DNA from: an uncultured Planctomycetaceae bacterium
Lineage (GTDB): Bacteria; Planctomycetota; Planctomycetia; Planctomycetales; Planctomycetaceae
Assembly: GCA_903921605.1 (NCBI GenBank)
Contig: CAIXQV010000650.1
Span: forward strand, 1 to 27,736
Length of the DNA: 27,736 nt
Direction of reading: 5' to 3'
Part shown: one piece after another, positions 9,249 through 19,227 of the stretch
How positions within the stretch are numbered: position 1 is the stretch's first letter
Layout: each line of letters begins with the position of its first letter
Position numbers and translations under genes: made by a program
The notes under the pieces: model-generated
The model's input: only the letters and a program-made list of their open reading frames with translations
Database searches by the model: none
What the model was told of the DNA's origin: nothing

Positions 9249-9426
9249 ACTGGCTCAGGCGAAAAAATCAATCGGCCGCTTGCGGCATTCGGATGAACTC
9301 CCGGCTCTGTCTTTGTATCCTTCCCGCTCATCAGCCCGCTGATGTCCTGTTTTTTCCGATGCATTGTGGCAAGTTGCTGCAGGCGGTTGTGCAGGTTGTC
9401 TCTACTCTTGCCCCAGAATTTTGATC

Positions 9427-10209
9427 ATGTCCAATCAGGTCGAAGCCAGCATTTATGACTATCCCAAGTACTACGATCTGTTGTTCGGGTCTGATGTGGC
9501 GGCTGAGTATCGCTTTCTAAAGGCCTGTTTCGCCAAACACGCCGGTTGCGAAGTGAAGCGAATTTTTGAGCCCGCCTGCGGAACAGGTCGTCTGTTGATT
9601 AAGCTGGGGCGAGCTGGCTATGAAGTTGGTGGAAACGACCTGAATCCCAAAGCCGTCGATTTCTGTAACGAACGTCTTCGTCGTTATGAATTGCCGGAGA
9701 CCGTCGTTGTCGGGGACATGTCAAACTTCAAAGTCAAAAAGAAGTTTGATGCGGCCTTCAACATGATCAATTCGTTTCGACATCTGGCAACCGAGAAACA
9801 GGCCGTCGGGCATTTTGAATGCATGGCGAACGGAATGACCAAAGGCGGACTGTATGTCCTTGGTATTCATCTGGAGCCAACAGCCTGCCCGGCGATGCAG
9901 GAAGAAAGCTGGTCCGCGCGACGAGGCAATCTGGTTGTGAATTCGTACATGTGGTCCAAAGGGATTGACCGCAAGACACGTCTGGAGCATCTCGGTCTGC
10001 ACGTGGATGTGTTTACTCCCACAAAGCGTATGCGCATCGTGGATCACATGGAGTATCGCACTTACAACAAAAGCCAGTTTATGTCGCTGCTGAAAAAAGT
10101 GCCCAAACTCGAAATCGCAGAGACGTACGATTTTTCATACGACATTCGCAATCCGCACGTAGTCTCCGGAACGACAGAAGATGTCGTTTACATCCTGCGG
10201 AAGAAATAA
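9427..10209 (+). CDS. Class I SAM-dependent methyltransferase
   Basis: This 260-residue protein has a Rossmann-type methyltransferase core. Motif I is EPACGTGR (48-55), an acidic/Asn motif II is GGNDLNP (68-74), and a later motif reads DAAFNMINSFRHL. This resembles the small-molecule methyltransferase group (Methyltransf_25-like); the DNA methyltransferase motifs DPPY or NPPY are absent. The substrate is unknown. An in-frame ATG at 9364 would add 21 residues (MWQVAAGG...) upstream of the conserved N-terminus. The ATG at 9427 is preferred because the protein then begins with SNQVEASIYDYPKYYD, typical of the family. The DinB-like gene follows 65 nt later on the same strand. Confidence 0.88.
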   Translation: MSNQVEASIYDYPKYYDLLFGSDVAAEYRFLKACFAKHAGCEVKRIFEPACGTGRLLIKLGRAGYEVGGNDLNPKAVDFCNERLRRYELPETVVVGDMSNFKVKKKFDAAFNMINSFRHLATEKQAVGHFECMANGMTKGGLYVLGIHLEPTACPAMQEESWSARRGNLVVNSYMWSKGIDRKTRLEHLGLHVDVFTPTKRMRIVDHMEYRTYNKSQFMSLLKKVPKLEIAETYDFSYDIRNPHVVSGTTEDVVYILRKK

Positions 10210-10274
10210 CATCGGTCAGGAAAATTCCCGGCTCGTTTTATTCAGTGAACTCTGTTTTGGAAAGTTAAAGTCCT

Positions 10275-10769
10275 ATGAACAGTATTGCTCTTCTGACATC
10301 GGCTCTGGAATCATCAAAGAAGATGCTGGCATGGATTGTTTCAGATTTTTCTGACGCCGATCTTCTTGTTCGTCCGGTGCCTGAAGCCAATCACATGGCA
10401 TGGCAACTGGGGCATCTGATCACGGCCGAGCGACATATTATTCTGGAACAACTCCCGAGCGCGAAGTTTCCGGATCTGCCTGCAGGGTTTGACGCGGCTC
10501 ATTCGAAGGAAACTGCTTCCTTAGACAGTGCTGCCGGTTTTTTCAAAGTGGCCGAGTACCTGGAACAGCTCGAGGCAACTCGTGCTGTAACGATTGCTGA
10601 ACTGCAGAAGCTGACGGAATCCGATCTGGATCGACCAACGCTCGGGAACCTTGCGAACTTTTGTCCGACGCTTGGTAACACGTTCGGTCTGCTGTGCGAC
10701 CATATCATGATGCACCTTGGTCAGGGCACTGTGGTCCGCCGCAAACTTGGCAAGCCGGTTTTGTTCTAG
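10275..10769 (+). CDS. DinB-like (DinB_2) metal-binding four-helix protein
   Basis: This 164-residue protein matches the DinB/YfiT superfamily pattern. His47 in the helix-2 motif WQLGHL, and His143 and His147 in DHIMMHLGQG near the C-terminus, form the usual three-histidine metal site. Family members are helical bundles, often thiol-dependent transferases or damage-induced proteins; the reaction here is unknown. Length is normal for the family and the protein should be cytoplasmic. The gene lies between a methyltransferase and an unknown gene, which does not narrow its role. Confidence 0.88.
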   Translation: MNSIALLTSALESSKKMLAWIVSDFSDADLLVRPVPEANHMAWQLGHLITAERHIILEQLPSAKFPDLPAGFDAAHSKETASLDSAAGFFKVAEYLEQLEATRAVTIAELQKLTESDLDRPTLGNLANFCPTLGNTFGLLCDHIMMHLGQGTVVRRKLGKPVLF

Positions 10770-10802
10770 TTCCGAGCAAAGAGTTATCCAGTGCGCGGAC
10801 AT

Positions 10803-10852
10803 GATTGAGGCTGGGGTCTCCAAAGGTATCCCGCGAATACCCGGCCTCAATC
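10803..10852. repeat. Inverted repeat before the 164-residue hypothetical gene
   Basis: gattgaggctggg (10803-10815) and cccggcctcaatc (10840-10852) are reverse complements at 12 of 13 positions with a 24-nt loop. It lies 34 nt after the DinB-like stop and 22 nt before the next start codon. It could be a terminator-like stem without a T-run, or structure in the downstream gene's leader. Confidence 0.55.
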
Positions 10853-10873
10853 AAAACCATGCGGAGAATACGT

Positions 10874-11368
10874 ATGGCCAGAAATGAAGGTGACCGTGAA
10901 GACCTGATGCGCGAAGCGGTCGCGTTGACGGAACGAGTCGAGCTTTTTGTGCCGGGATTTGAAGAACTGATCACGATTGGGTTTCGCAGCAATGGTGCGA
11001 TGAGCATTTTTGTGGGGCAGGATCCAGTCTATCAGTTTGATCCGTCCGGTCGTCTTCGCCGAGCCTTTGTGGATGGCTTTCTGTTTCGCAGCCAACATTC
11101 CGGACTGGCACGACTGGAACGTGTGCGTAACGAATCGGAAGTGCAGCTTCTGCGACATGATCTGTCCCCGTCAGAGTGCTCTGCCTTTCAGAAGGCGATG
11201 AAAGACACGTTGCATCGCATCTTGTTGCAACTTCAGGAGAAGACTGTCCGAGTCGAGCGTTGTGTGCCTGATACGGCCGATCTGCTGCCGGTGATACAGA
11301 TTGCAATTGTCGCCATAGTAAATAACGAAGAATGGCTATCACCAGAGATTCGCCGACGAATCGTTTGA
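10874..11368 (+). CDS. Hypothetical protein, 164 residues
   Basis: No family is recognised. The protein is soluble with no signal peptide. It begins with a helical, charged segment (MARNEGDREDLMREAVALTE), has a beta-rich middle (MSIFVGQDPVYQFDPSGRLR, about 52-71) and ends with helices and an LSPEIRRRIV tail. The ATG at 10874 is chosen because GGAGA (10863-10867) lies 6 nt upstream. Longer in-frame starts at 10805 and 10859 would run through the inverted repeat or precede that site. The pattern 'glycine-rich sensor-like strands plus terminal helices' does not allow a functional call. Confidence 0.72.
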   Translation: MARNEGDREDLMREAVALTERVELFVPGFEELITIGFRSNGAMSIFVGQDPVYQFDPSGRLRRAFVDGFLFRSQHSGLARLERVRNESEVQLLRHDLSPSECSAFQKAMKDTLHRILLQLQEKTVRVERCVPDTADLLPVIQIAIVAIVNNEEWLSPEIRRRIV

Positions 11369-11729
11369 TGCGGTTGTTGCTCTGCTGCCGTTAAGGAGTT
11401 AAGGAACAGTCCCGAAATAACATCCGGTTTTTGCTGATGCGAGAAATCACAACCCGAAACGTCAGTGAGGGATTTCTCTACAAGACACCGATCCCTCGCT
11501 GACGCGTCGGGTTGTGATTTAGGGAACTTATTTCGGGACTGGTCCTAAGTCGTATCGTTTCATCGCTTTGTCTTCAAGTCCCTCGATTCGCTCGTTTGAG
11601 CTGCCTTTGGGTCGTGTTTTCCAGAAGTCGGATTGCCTGCGGTTGAATCGTCCTGCATACTTGGTGGAAACATTCCCCGGAAGATGATCGCGAAATCTTT
11701 GTTCGCGTTCCCTGCTTGAGGTCGAGCCG
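11369..11729. other. Intergenic region dominated by an inverted-repeat element
   Basis: The 361-base gap holds the repeat at 11403-11545, with a tandem 8-mer gttaagga gttaagga (11390-11405) at its left edge. The remaining 180 bases before the DUF1501 start show no recognisable promoter or ORF. Confidence 0.5.
11403..11545. repeat. 143-bp inverted-repeat element (miniature-element-like)
   Basis: The outer arms 11403-11420 (ggaacagtcccgaaataa) and 11528-11545 match as reverse complements at 17 of 18 positions. The inner arms 11444-11473 (starting aaatcacaacccga) and 11491-11520 match at about 27 of 30 positions around a 17-nt loop. Left and right internal loops are unequal (23 and 7 nt). It contains no coding frame. 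The size, terminal symmetry and intergenic position suit a non-autonomous miniature element or a large palindromic repeat. Confidence 0.8.
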
Positions 11730-13103
11730 ATGCTTACACCACAATTTCTGATCAATCGTCGACGACTACTTGGAGCGGCCGCTGCCGGAGTCGTGGCTTC
11801 CGGGTTGCCGATCCAACGCACGATTGCCGCGACCGAATCCGCGACTCGTGCGAAGTCGGTGATTCTGGTTTTGTTGAGCGGTGGTCCCAGTCAGTTGGAC
11901 ACTTTCGATCCAAAGCCGCAAGCTCCCGCGGAAGTTCGCGGAGAATTTTCATCCGTGTCGACTTCGATTCCGGGTGTGACTCTTTGTGAGCACTTGCCTC
12001 TGCTGGCGGCTCGACTACAGCACTGGGCGATTTTGAGAACACTGGCTCATCCTGAACACAATCATCTCCTTGCGACTCATGTGGCTTTAACCGGTCGGCC
12101 CACGCCGATTCCCCGAGGCGGCAGCGATCTGGATCGAGTCGAATCTCGCAACGACTTTCCGAACTTCGCCTCCTCGTTGGATTTTCTGAAACCACGTCGC
12201 GATGGAATTCCGACCGGAGTGTCACTGCCGAACTATTTTATCGAAGGCCCGCTGACGTGGCCGGGGCAGCATGCTGGATTCCTGGGGACTCGCCATGATC
12301 CCTGGCAGATCAATCATGATCCGAACGATGCGGCGTTTCGAGTCGACTCATTGTCGCTGCCAACAGATCTCAATAATCAAAGATTGGTTTCTCGTCGAAC
12401 ATTGTTGGATGGTTTGAATCAGGCTGATCCACGGAACTCAGCCGATGTTCGTTTGCGAGCATTCTCGGAGCAGCAGGACGTCGCGTTTTCTTTGCTGACC
12501 TCCGCGAAAGTCGCCGAAGCGTTTCGAATCGATCAGGAGTCCGACGGAACTCGCAATCGCTACGGACGTCATAAGTTTGGTCAGTCGTTGTTGCTTTCTC
12601 GCCGATTGGTCGAAGCGGGTGTTCCTGTCGTCCAGGCCGCGATGGGAATTGTCCAGACGTGGGATACTCATGTGGACAACTGGGGACGTCTGAAGACATC
12701 GCTCTTGCCGTCACTGGATCAGGGCTTGGCTGCATTGATTGATGATCTGGCGTCGACCGGAATGCTGGATCAAACCATGGTCATCGTCATGGGTGAGTTC
12801 GGCCGAACTCCTCGCGTGTCGATTCTGCCGGGGCAAACTGTTCCCGGTCGTGACCATTGGGCTCATGCGTATTCGGCGTTGTTTGCTGGCGGTGGTGTTC
12901 GAGGCGGTCAGACAATAGGCGAAACGGATTCCATCGCTGCTTATCCTGTGTCGCGATCATGGACTCCTGCGGATGTCGGGACGACGATCTTTGATTCGCT
13001 CGGCGTTTCTCACGATGCTCAGGTGATTGATCCGCTCGGCCGTCCGAATCATTTGCTGAACGGCGAAGTCATCGCTCCACTCTTCACAGGAAATGCCACG
13101 TGA
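11730..13103 (+). CDS. Tat-exported DUF1501 protein (sulfatase-like fold), unpaired
   Basis: The 457-residue protein starts with a twin-arginine signal (NRRRLLGAAAAGVVASGLP, about 9-27), so it should be exported folded. The mature part matches DUF1501, which has an alkaline-phosphatase/sulfatase-like fold: LLSGGPSQLDTFDPKP (about 48-63), HNHLLATHVALTGR, GVPVVQAAMGIVQTWDTH (about 292-309) and MGEFGRTPR near 354. The CxPxR formylglycine motif is absent. DUF1501 genes in planctomycetes usually lie beside a DUF1549/DUF1553 cytochrome-like partner, as at 21145-25746; this copy has none in the window. Its substrate and partner are unknown. Confidence 0.9.
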   Translation: MLTPQFLINRRRLLGAAAAGVVASGLPIQRTIAATESATRAKSVILVLLSGGPSQLDTFDPKPQAPAEVRGEFSSVSTSIPGVTLCEHLPLLAARLQHWAILRTLAHPEHNHLLATHVALTGRPTPIPRGGSDLDRVESRNDFPNFASSLDFLKPRRDGIPTGVSLPNYFIEGPLTWPGQHAGFLGTRHDPWQINHDPNDAAFRVDSLSLPTDLNNQRLVSRRTLLDGLNQADPRNSADVRLRAFSEQQDVAFSLLTSAKVAEAFRIDQESDGTRNRYGRHKFGQSLLLSRRLVEAGVPVVQAAMGIVQTWDTHVDNWGRLKTSLLPSLDQGLAALIDDLASTGMLDQTMVIVMGEFGRTPRVSILPGQTVPGRDHWAHAYSALFAGGGVRGGQTIGETDSIAAYPVSRSWTPADVGTTIFDSLGVSHDAQVIDPLGRPNHLLNGEVIAPLFTGNAT

Positions 13104-13434
13104 TAGCGCATAGGTTCAGTGGAAAGAGGCTTCAACGTATCTGAAGTCGTTCGTGGAAAGGCATTTTTCGGAACCACGAAATACACGGAATACACGAAAA
13201 GTGTCGGTCGAAAACGGCCGTTTCGTATTGCGGTCGGGAGTGATGGAACTCTCATCTCGCCGTGTTGGACGTTTCCGGATGGTCGCGATAGCATCCGTGG
13301 TAATCTTTCTGACCACATCGCGGATTGGCTTCCTACGTTCTGTTTGTTTAGCAGCGTTGAGACGGCGTGCCGCGTTGTGAGTCGCAGAGATGATCGTCCG
13401 ACAATCCGCTGGCAACCAAGAGATGTACTCGTCG
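13104..13434. other. Intergenic region upstream of gatA
   Basis: This 331-base stretch holds a short iterated tract, ccacgaaatacacggaatac followed by acgaaaa (about 13174-13200), of a type often found between genes in environmental bacteria. A plus-strand frame at 13119-13457 shows no GatC features and overlaps the gatA start. No promoter was recognised with confidence. Confidence 0.4.
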
Positions 13435-14883
13435 ATGAACCGTCCACTGACTTCTGAATTGATCGCTCAACTGCAATCCGGTGAAACGACTTCACGCCAG
13501 CTTGTGGAAAACAGCCTGCGTCGGATTTCTGAACTCAATGGTGTCCTGAATGCGTTTGTCAGCATTGATGCGGACGGTGCGTTGGCGAAGGCGGATGAGA
13601 TCGATCAGCGACGTAAAGCAGGAAAGCCAGTCGGCCGATTAGCCGGTTTGCCTGTCGCTGTGAAAGACAACATGTGTACGATCGGTCTGCCAACTTCCTG
13701 TGGCAGCCGCTTGCTAAAAGATTTTCGAGCACCCTACGATGCTCATGTCATTCAGCGAATCGTGGCTGAAGATGGCGTCATGATCGGCAAGCTCAATCAG
13801 GATGAGTTCGCTATGGGCTCGTCGACGGAAACGTCGATTTACGGGCCCACACGAAATCCGTGGAACGCTGACTACACGGCCGGTGGTTCGAGCGGTGGAT
13901 CGGCCGTGGCTGTTGCGAGCGGCATGGTTCCGCTGGCACTTGGATCTGACACGGGTGGCTCGATTCGTCAGCCAGCAAGCTTCTGCGGTGTTGTCGGAAT
14001 GAAGCCGACGTACGGGCGAGTTTCCCGTTACGGACTGGTCGCCTTCGCAAGTTCGCTCGATCAGATCGGCCCGCTGGCCGGCGACGCGTGGGGAGCTACG
14101 TTGCTTCTGGAATGCATCGCGGGGCACGATAATCGTGATTCGACATCGCTCAACGTAGAGCGACCAGACTGGTTGAGTCAGTTGGATTCATCGCTCAAAG
14201 GTCTTCGCATCGGCATCGCGGATGAGTACTTTGTGGAAGGCCTTGATGCAGAAGTTGAAAAGAGCGTTCGCGAGGCCATCCGAGTATTTGAAGCCGCCGG
14301 GGCCGAAGTTGTTCCGGTCTCATTGCCTCATTCAAAGTACGCCGTCGCGACGTACTATCTTGTCGCCTGCAGCGAAGCCTCGAGTAACCTCGCACGCTAT
14401 GACGGGATTCATTACGGTCACCGAGCAGAAAAGTTTTCAGATCTCGTTGATTTGTACAGCCAGAGCCGAGGTGAGGGTTTCGGGACGGAAGTGAAACGCC
14501 GCATCATGCTGGGGACGTATGCCCTTTCGGCCGGATATTATGACGCGTACTATCTCAAAGCTCTAAAGGTCCGTCGCCGCATTCGCGAGGACTTTGATAA
14601 AGCTTTTGCGTCGGTCGATGTGATTGCAGGACCGGTTTCGCCGACGGCCGCGTTCCGACTTGGTGAAAAGCTGGACGATCCGCTGGCGATGTATCTGAAC
14701 GACATTTACACGATCAGTACGAACCTGGCCGGTCTCCCCGGGATTTCGATTCCGTGCGGTTTGACAAAATCAAGACTACCGATTGGCTTGCAGCTTCAGG
14801 CCCCTGCCTTGGAAGAAGCCCGACTTCTTCGGTTCGCCCATCAATACCAGCAGGCGACTCAGTGGCATCGCGAACAGCCGTAG
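13435..14883 (+). CDS. gatA: Glutamyl-tRNA(Gln)/Asp-tRNA(Asn) amidotransferase subunit A
   Basis: This 482-residue amidase-signature protein is the glutaminase subunit of GatCAB, which converts Glu-tRNA(Gln), and often Asp-tRNA(Asn), to the correctly charged tRNA in the cytoplasm. The Ser-cisSer-Lys triad is complete: Lys77 (AVKDN), Ser152 (AGGSSGGS) and Ser176 (DTGGSIRQP), two residues offset from Lys79/Ser154/Ser178 of the Staphylococcus enzyme. [10 protein letters not shown] and the late [10 protein letters not shown] region are typical of GatA rather than of a general amidase. In-frame ATGs at 13390 and 13423 are possible; 13435 is chosen because [13 protein letters not shown] aligns with usual GatA N-termini. 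gatB and gatC are not adjacent, so the genes are scattered here. Confidence 0.95.
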   Translation: MNRPLTSELIAQLQSGETTSRQLVENSLRRISELNGVLNAFVSIDADGALAKADEIDQRRKAGKPVGRLAGLPVAVKDNMCTIGLPTSCGSRLLKDFRAPYDAHVIQRIVAEDGVMIGKLNQDEFAMGSSTETSIYGPTRNPWNADYTAGGSSGGSAVAVASGMVPLALGSDTGGSIRQPASFCGVVGMKPTYGRVSRYGLVAFASSLDQIGPLAGDAWGATLLLECIAGHDNRDSTSLNVERPDWLSQLDSSLKGLRIGIADEYFVEGLDAEVEKSVREAIRVFEAAGAEVVPVSLPHSKYAVATYYLVACSEASSNLARYDGIHYGHRAEKFSDLVDLYSQSRGEGFGTEVKRRIMLGTYALSAGYYDAYYLKALKVRRRIREDFDKAFASVDVIAGPVSPTAAFRLGEKLDDPLAMYLNDIYTISTNLAGLPGISIPCGLTKSRLPIGLQLQAPALEEARLLRFAHQYQQATQWHREQP

Positions 14884-14915
14884 TTTGCGGCGTCGCTTAT
14901 TTGGTCCCCATTTCT

Positions 14916-15189
14916 GGCGAGCGGCGGGGCGTCAGCCCTCCGAGTGGAGCTTTGAATCGCAGATTGACCACAGAGGTCACTGAGGAAGCACAGGGGTTTG
15001 AACGCAGAGTGCGCTGAGGAACGCAGAGGTTAGCAGTCCGTAATTTTCTCTGCGTGCCTCTGCGCCCTCTGCGTTCAACTTCCTCTCTGTTCGCTCCTGC
15101 GATTTTCCTCTGTGATCTCCGTGACCTCTGTGGTGAACCATTCTTCGCAACGCGCGCGGACACAGAGGGCTGACGCCCAACCGCTCGCC
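14916..15189. repeat. Nested inverted repeats: one repeat family inside another
   Basis: The outer arms 14916-14940 (ggcgagcgg..gcgtcagccctc) and 15165-15189 are reverse complements at 23 of 25 positions. Inside them, ccacagaggtcac (14968-14980) and gtgacctctgtgg (15121-15133) are a perfect 13-bp pair. Further in, 14998-15029 and 15046-15077 are imperfect arms built from iterated ACGCAGAG/CTCTGCG units. The inner part resembles the 'ccacagag' intergenic repeats seen in many environmental bacteria (recalled, not searched). It looks like an element inserted within a different palindromic repeat. Confidence 0.8.
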
Positions 15190-15554
15190 GGGGTGTCATC
15201 TTAGGTAGAGTTGTGAAAATCGTTACGACCTGTCTAATTTGAGACCTTCATGATGGTGTCCTCCGAGGACGTTTTCGTTGGCGCCGTCGCTCCCGACTGC
15301 ATCTTGAATGTCAAGCCACGATTTCTGAGCTTTCACGGCCAGGTAATAGATTAAAGTCGGTACCACCGTCCACTCGGCCCTGCAGGCACAAGCGGATTTT
15401 CGGCACTGCCTGGTTGACTGTTACATCCGGCAGGTCGTGCCTGTGTGGTGCGTTTTCGAAACGTCGGTTGAGTTTTTGCAACAGCGGACAAAAGTTGAGG
15501 TGGTAGTGTTGCCGGGGCGCTGGCATGGATTGCCATCATTCCTGCGCCGCAGAA

Positions 15555-15639
15555 GTTCTGTCGTGGACGGAGAACTCGTTCTGTCCACCGCCATCAATCA
15601 TCGCCAGGTTCCTCAAAGAGTTCTGTCAGTGAATTCACT
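15555..15639. promoter_or_regulatory. Three GTTCTGTC repeats and a 12-bp palindrome upstream of ftsK
   Basis: GTTCTGTC occurs at 15555-15562, 15578-15585 and 15620-15627, all in the same orientation. The middle copy forms a near-perfect inverted pair with gtggacggagaac (15563-15575). The third copy is followed directly by the palindrome agtgaattcact (15628-15639). The cluster ends 78 nt before the proposed ftsK start, a plausible operator position. The regulator is unknown, and the spacing does not fit the GTTC-N7-GTTC alphaproteobacterial LexA box. Confidence 0.4.
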
Positions 15640-15717
15640 TCGAATTCGCAAGGACATCGCTCCGGTGAGTTGCTGCGCGCGGTGAGTGTTAATTTTGAAT
15701 TTGTCTGGATCAACATC

Positions 15718-18021
<2,304 letters not shown>

Positions 18022-18110
18022 AATCTATGTAAACGCGGCGTTTTGTCGTGTTGTTTAAAGTGGATCGGTGACACTTCGTAGATTGAGCAAATTTGGTTAG
18101 AGTGTTGTTT

Positions 18111-18140
18111 CGTGTCAGCTTGAATTGTTGATCTGACGCG
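18111..18140. promoter_or_regulatory. Small inverted repeat upstream of the nucleoside hydrolase gene
   Basis: cgtgtcag (18111-18118) and ctgacgcg (18133-18140) are reverse complements at 7 of 8 positions, 45 nt before the start codon. The position and size suit an operator for the hydrolase-ribokinase pair, but it may be chance. Confidence 0.25.
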
Positions 18141-18184
18141 AATCTTGTCTGCTCAATCCGGCTGTTTGCTTCATCCGATCGACT

Positions 18185-19219
18185 ATGAAAACACACTTGC
18201 TCCTGCTCACGCTTGTTCCCGGGCTGCTGCAGTCTTTGGCTGTGGCTCAGGACAATCCCTCGGCCCCTGTGCCCCTGATTTTTGATACCGATATTGGCAA
18301 TGATTGTGACGACGTGCTGGCCATGGGCGTCATTCACTCTTTGCAGAGTCGAGGTCTTTGCCAGCTGCTGGCGGTCACGATTACGAAAGATCATGACCAG
18401 TGTGCTCCTTTTACGGACGCCATCAATACTTTTTATGGACGTGGCAACATTCCGATCGGTGTTTGTCGCAGCGGGATCACTCCTCAACAGAGTCGCTTTA
18501 CGGGATTGGTCATCGAGAAGAACGGAGATGCTGATCGATATCCACATGATCTTCGTTCGGGCAAGGATGCACCGGATGCGGTCAAAGTCCTGCGACAGGT
18601 CTTGTCATCTCAAGCCGATGGAAGTGTTGTGATTGCCCAGGTGGGCTTTTCGACGAATCTGGCCAACTTGTTGAAGTCGCCTGCAGATGACATCAGTCCG
18701 TTGACCGGTCGCGAACTGGCGATCAAGAAGGTGAAGCTGGTTTCCGCGATGGCCGGAGCGTTTGCACCGATCAATGGTCAGCCTCATCCGGAATACAATG
18801 TCACGGAAGATGTGGCATCCGCAAAGATTCTGGCCACCGAATGGCCAACAGCGATCGTTTACAGTGGCTTTGAAATTGGACTGGCGATTCCTTATCCGGC
18901 GTCCAGTATTCTGAGCGACTATCAGTACGTGCCTCATCATCCGTTGAAAGAGTCATACGTGTTGTATGAGCCGCCACCACACAATCGTCCGACCTGGGAC
19001 CTGACCAGTGTGCTGTATGGCGTGTTGCCCGATCGCAACTACTTTGGTGTTTCGCCAAAGGGTTCTGTGTCCGTGGATGACAAAGGATTCACGACGTTTA
19101 CTCCGTCAGAAAACGGGCTGCATCGCTATTTGACGCTGACACCGGAACAGCAGATTCGGGGCACGGAAGCTCTGATCCAGCTGTCGAGCGAGCCGCCGCA
19201 TCTCAGTCCAGCCAACTGA
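18185..19219 (+). CDS. Exported inosine/uridine-preferring nucleoside hydrolase family protein
   Basis: The 344-residue protein has a Sec signal peptide (MKTHLLLLTLVPGLLQSLAV, cleavage likely after the Ala-Val-Ala around residue 21), so it should act in the periplasm or outside the cell. The mature N-terminus carries the family calcium/ribose signature DTDIGNDCDD (34-43). Such enzymes split ribonucleosides into base and ribose. Substrate-specificity residues cannot be assigned; some family members, particularly in environmental bacteria, may act on other N-ribosides. The ribokinase gene starts 8 nt after its stop, so both are likely one transcript and one ribose-salvage route. Confidence 0.9.
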   Translation: MKTHLLLLTLVPGLLQSLAVAQDNPSAPVPLIFDTDIGNDCDDVLAMGVIHSLQSRGLCQLLAVTITKDHDQCAPFTDAINTFYGRGNIPIGVCRSGITPQQSRFTGLVIEKNGDADRYPHDLRSGKDAPDAVKVLRQVLSSQADGSVVIAQVGFSTNLANLLKSPADDISPLTGRELAIKKVKLVSAMAGAFAPINGQPHPEYNVTEDVASAKILATEWPTAIVYSGFEIGLAIPYPASSILSDYQYVPHHPLKESYVLYEPPPHNRPTWDLTSVLYGVLPDRNYFGVSPKGSVSVDDKGFTTFTPSENGLHRYLTLTPEQQIRGTEALIQLSSEPPHLSPAN

Positions 19220-19227
19220 GCTGTCCC

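Larger units (their letters stand above)
14884..15717. other. Long gene-free region with nested repeats and ftsK upstream sequence
   Basis: These 834 bases hold the nested repeat block (14916-15189) and repeated 8-mers just before ftsK, both listed separately. Between them, a caggcac/gtgcctg inverted pair lies at 15383-15389 and 15437-15443. Short open frames on both strands around 15311-15685 have no recognisable protein features. No RNA gene was recognised. Confidence 0.45.

Noticed and set aside
9427..10209. SAM methyltransferase as the cognate DNA methyltransferase of the MvaI/BcnI-type nuclease
   Set aside because: It lacks the DNA methyltransferase catalytic motifs (DPPY, NPPY or PCQ) and lies over 10 kb away; it matches small-molecule methyltransferases instead.
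13119..13457. Possible gatC upstream of gatA
   Set aside because: The frame shows none of the GatC N-terminal pattern and overlaps the gatA start; gatC is probably elsewhere.
14968..15133. CRISPR array
   Set aside because: The repeats are short, variable and in inverted orientation, with no regular spacers and no cas genes.
15311..15526. Small minus-strand protein upstream of ftsK
   Set aside because: It has no motif and no ribosome binding site, and several overlapping frames are equally open, so it looks like chance.
15555..15588. LexA (SOS) box upstream of ftsK
   Set aside because: GTTC copies are not spaced as GTTC-N7-GTTC, and GAAC-TC-GTTC has the wrong spacer for the Gram-positive box.
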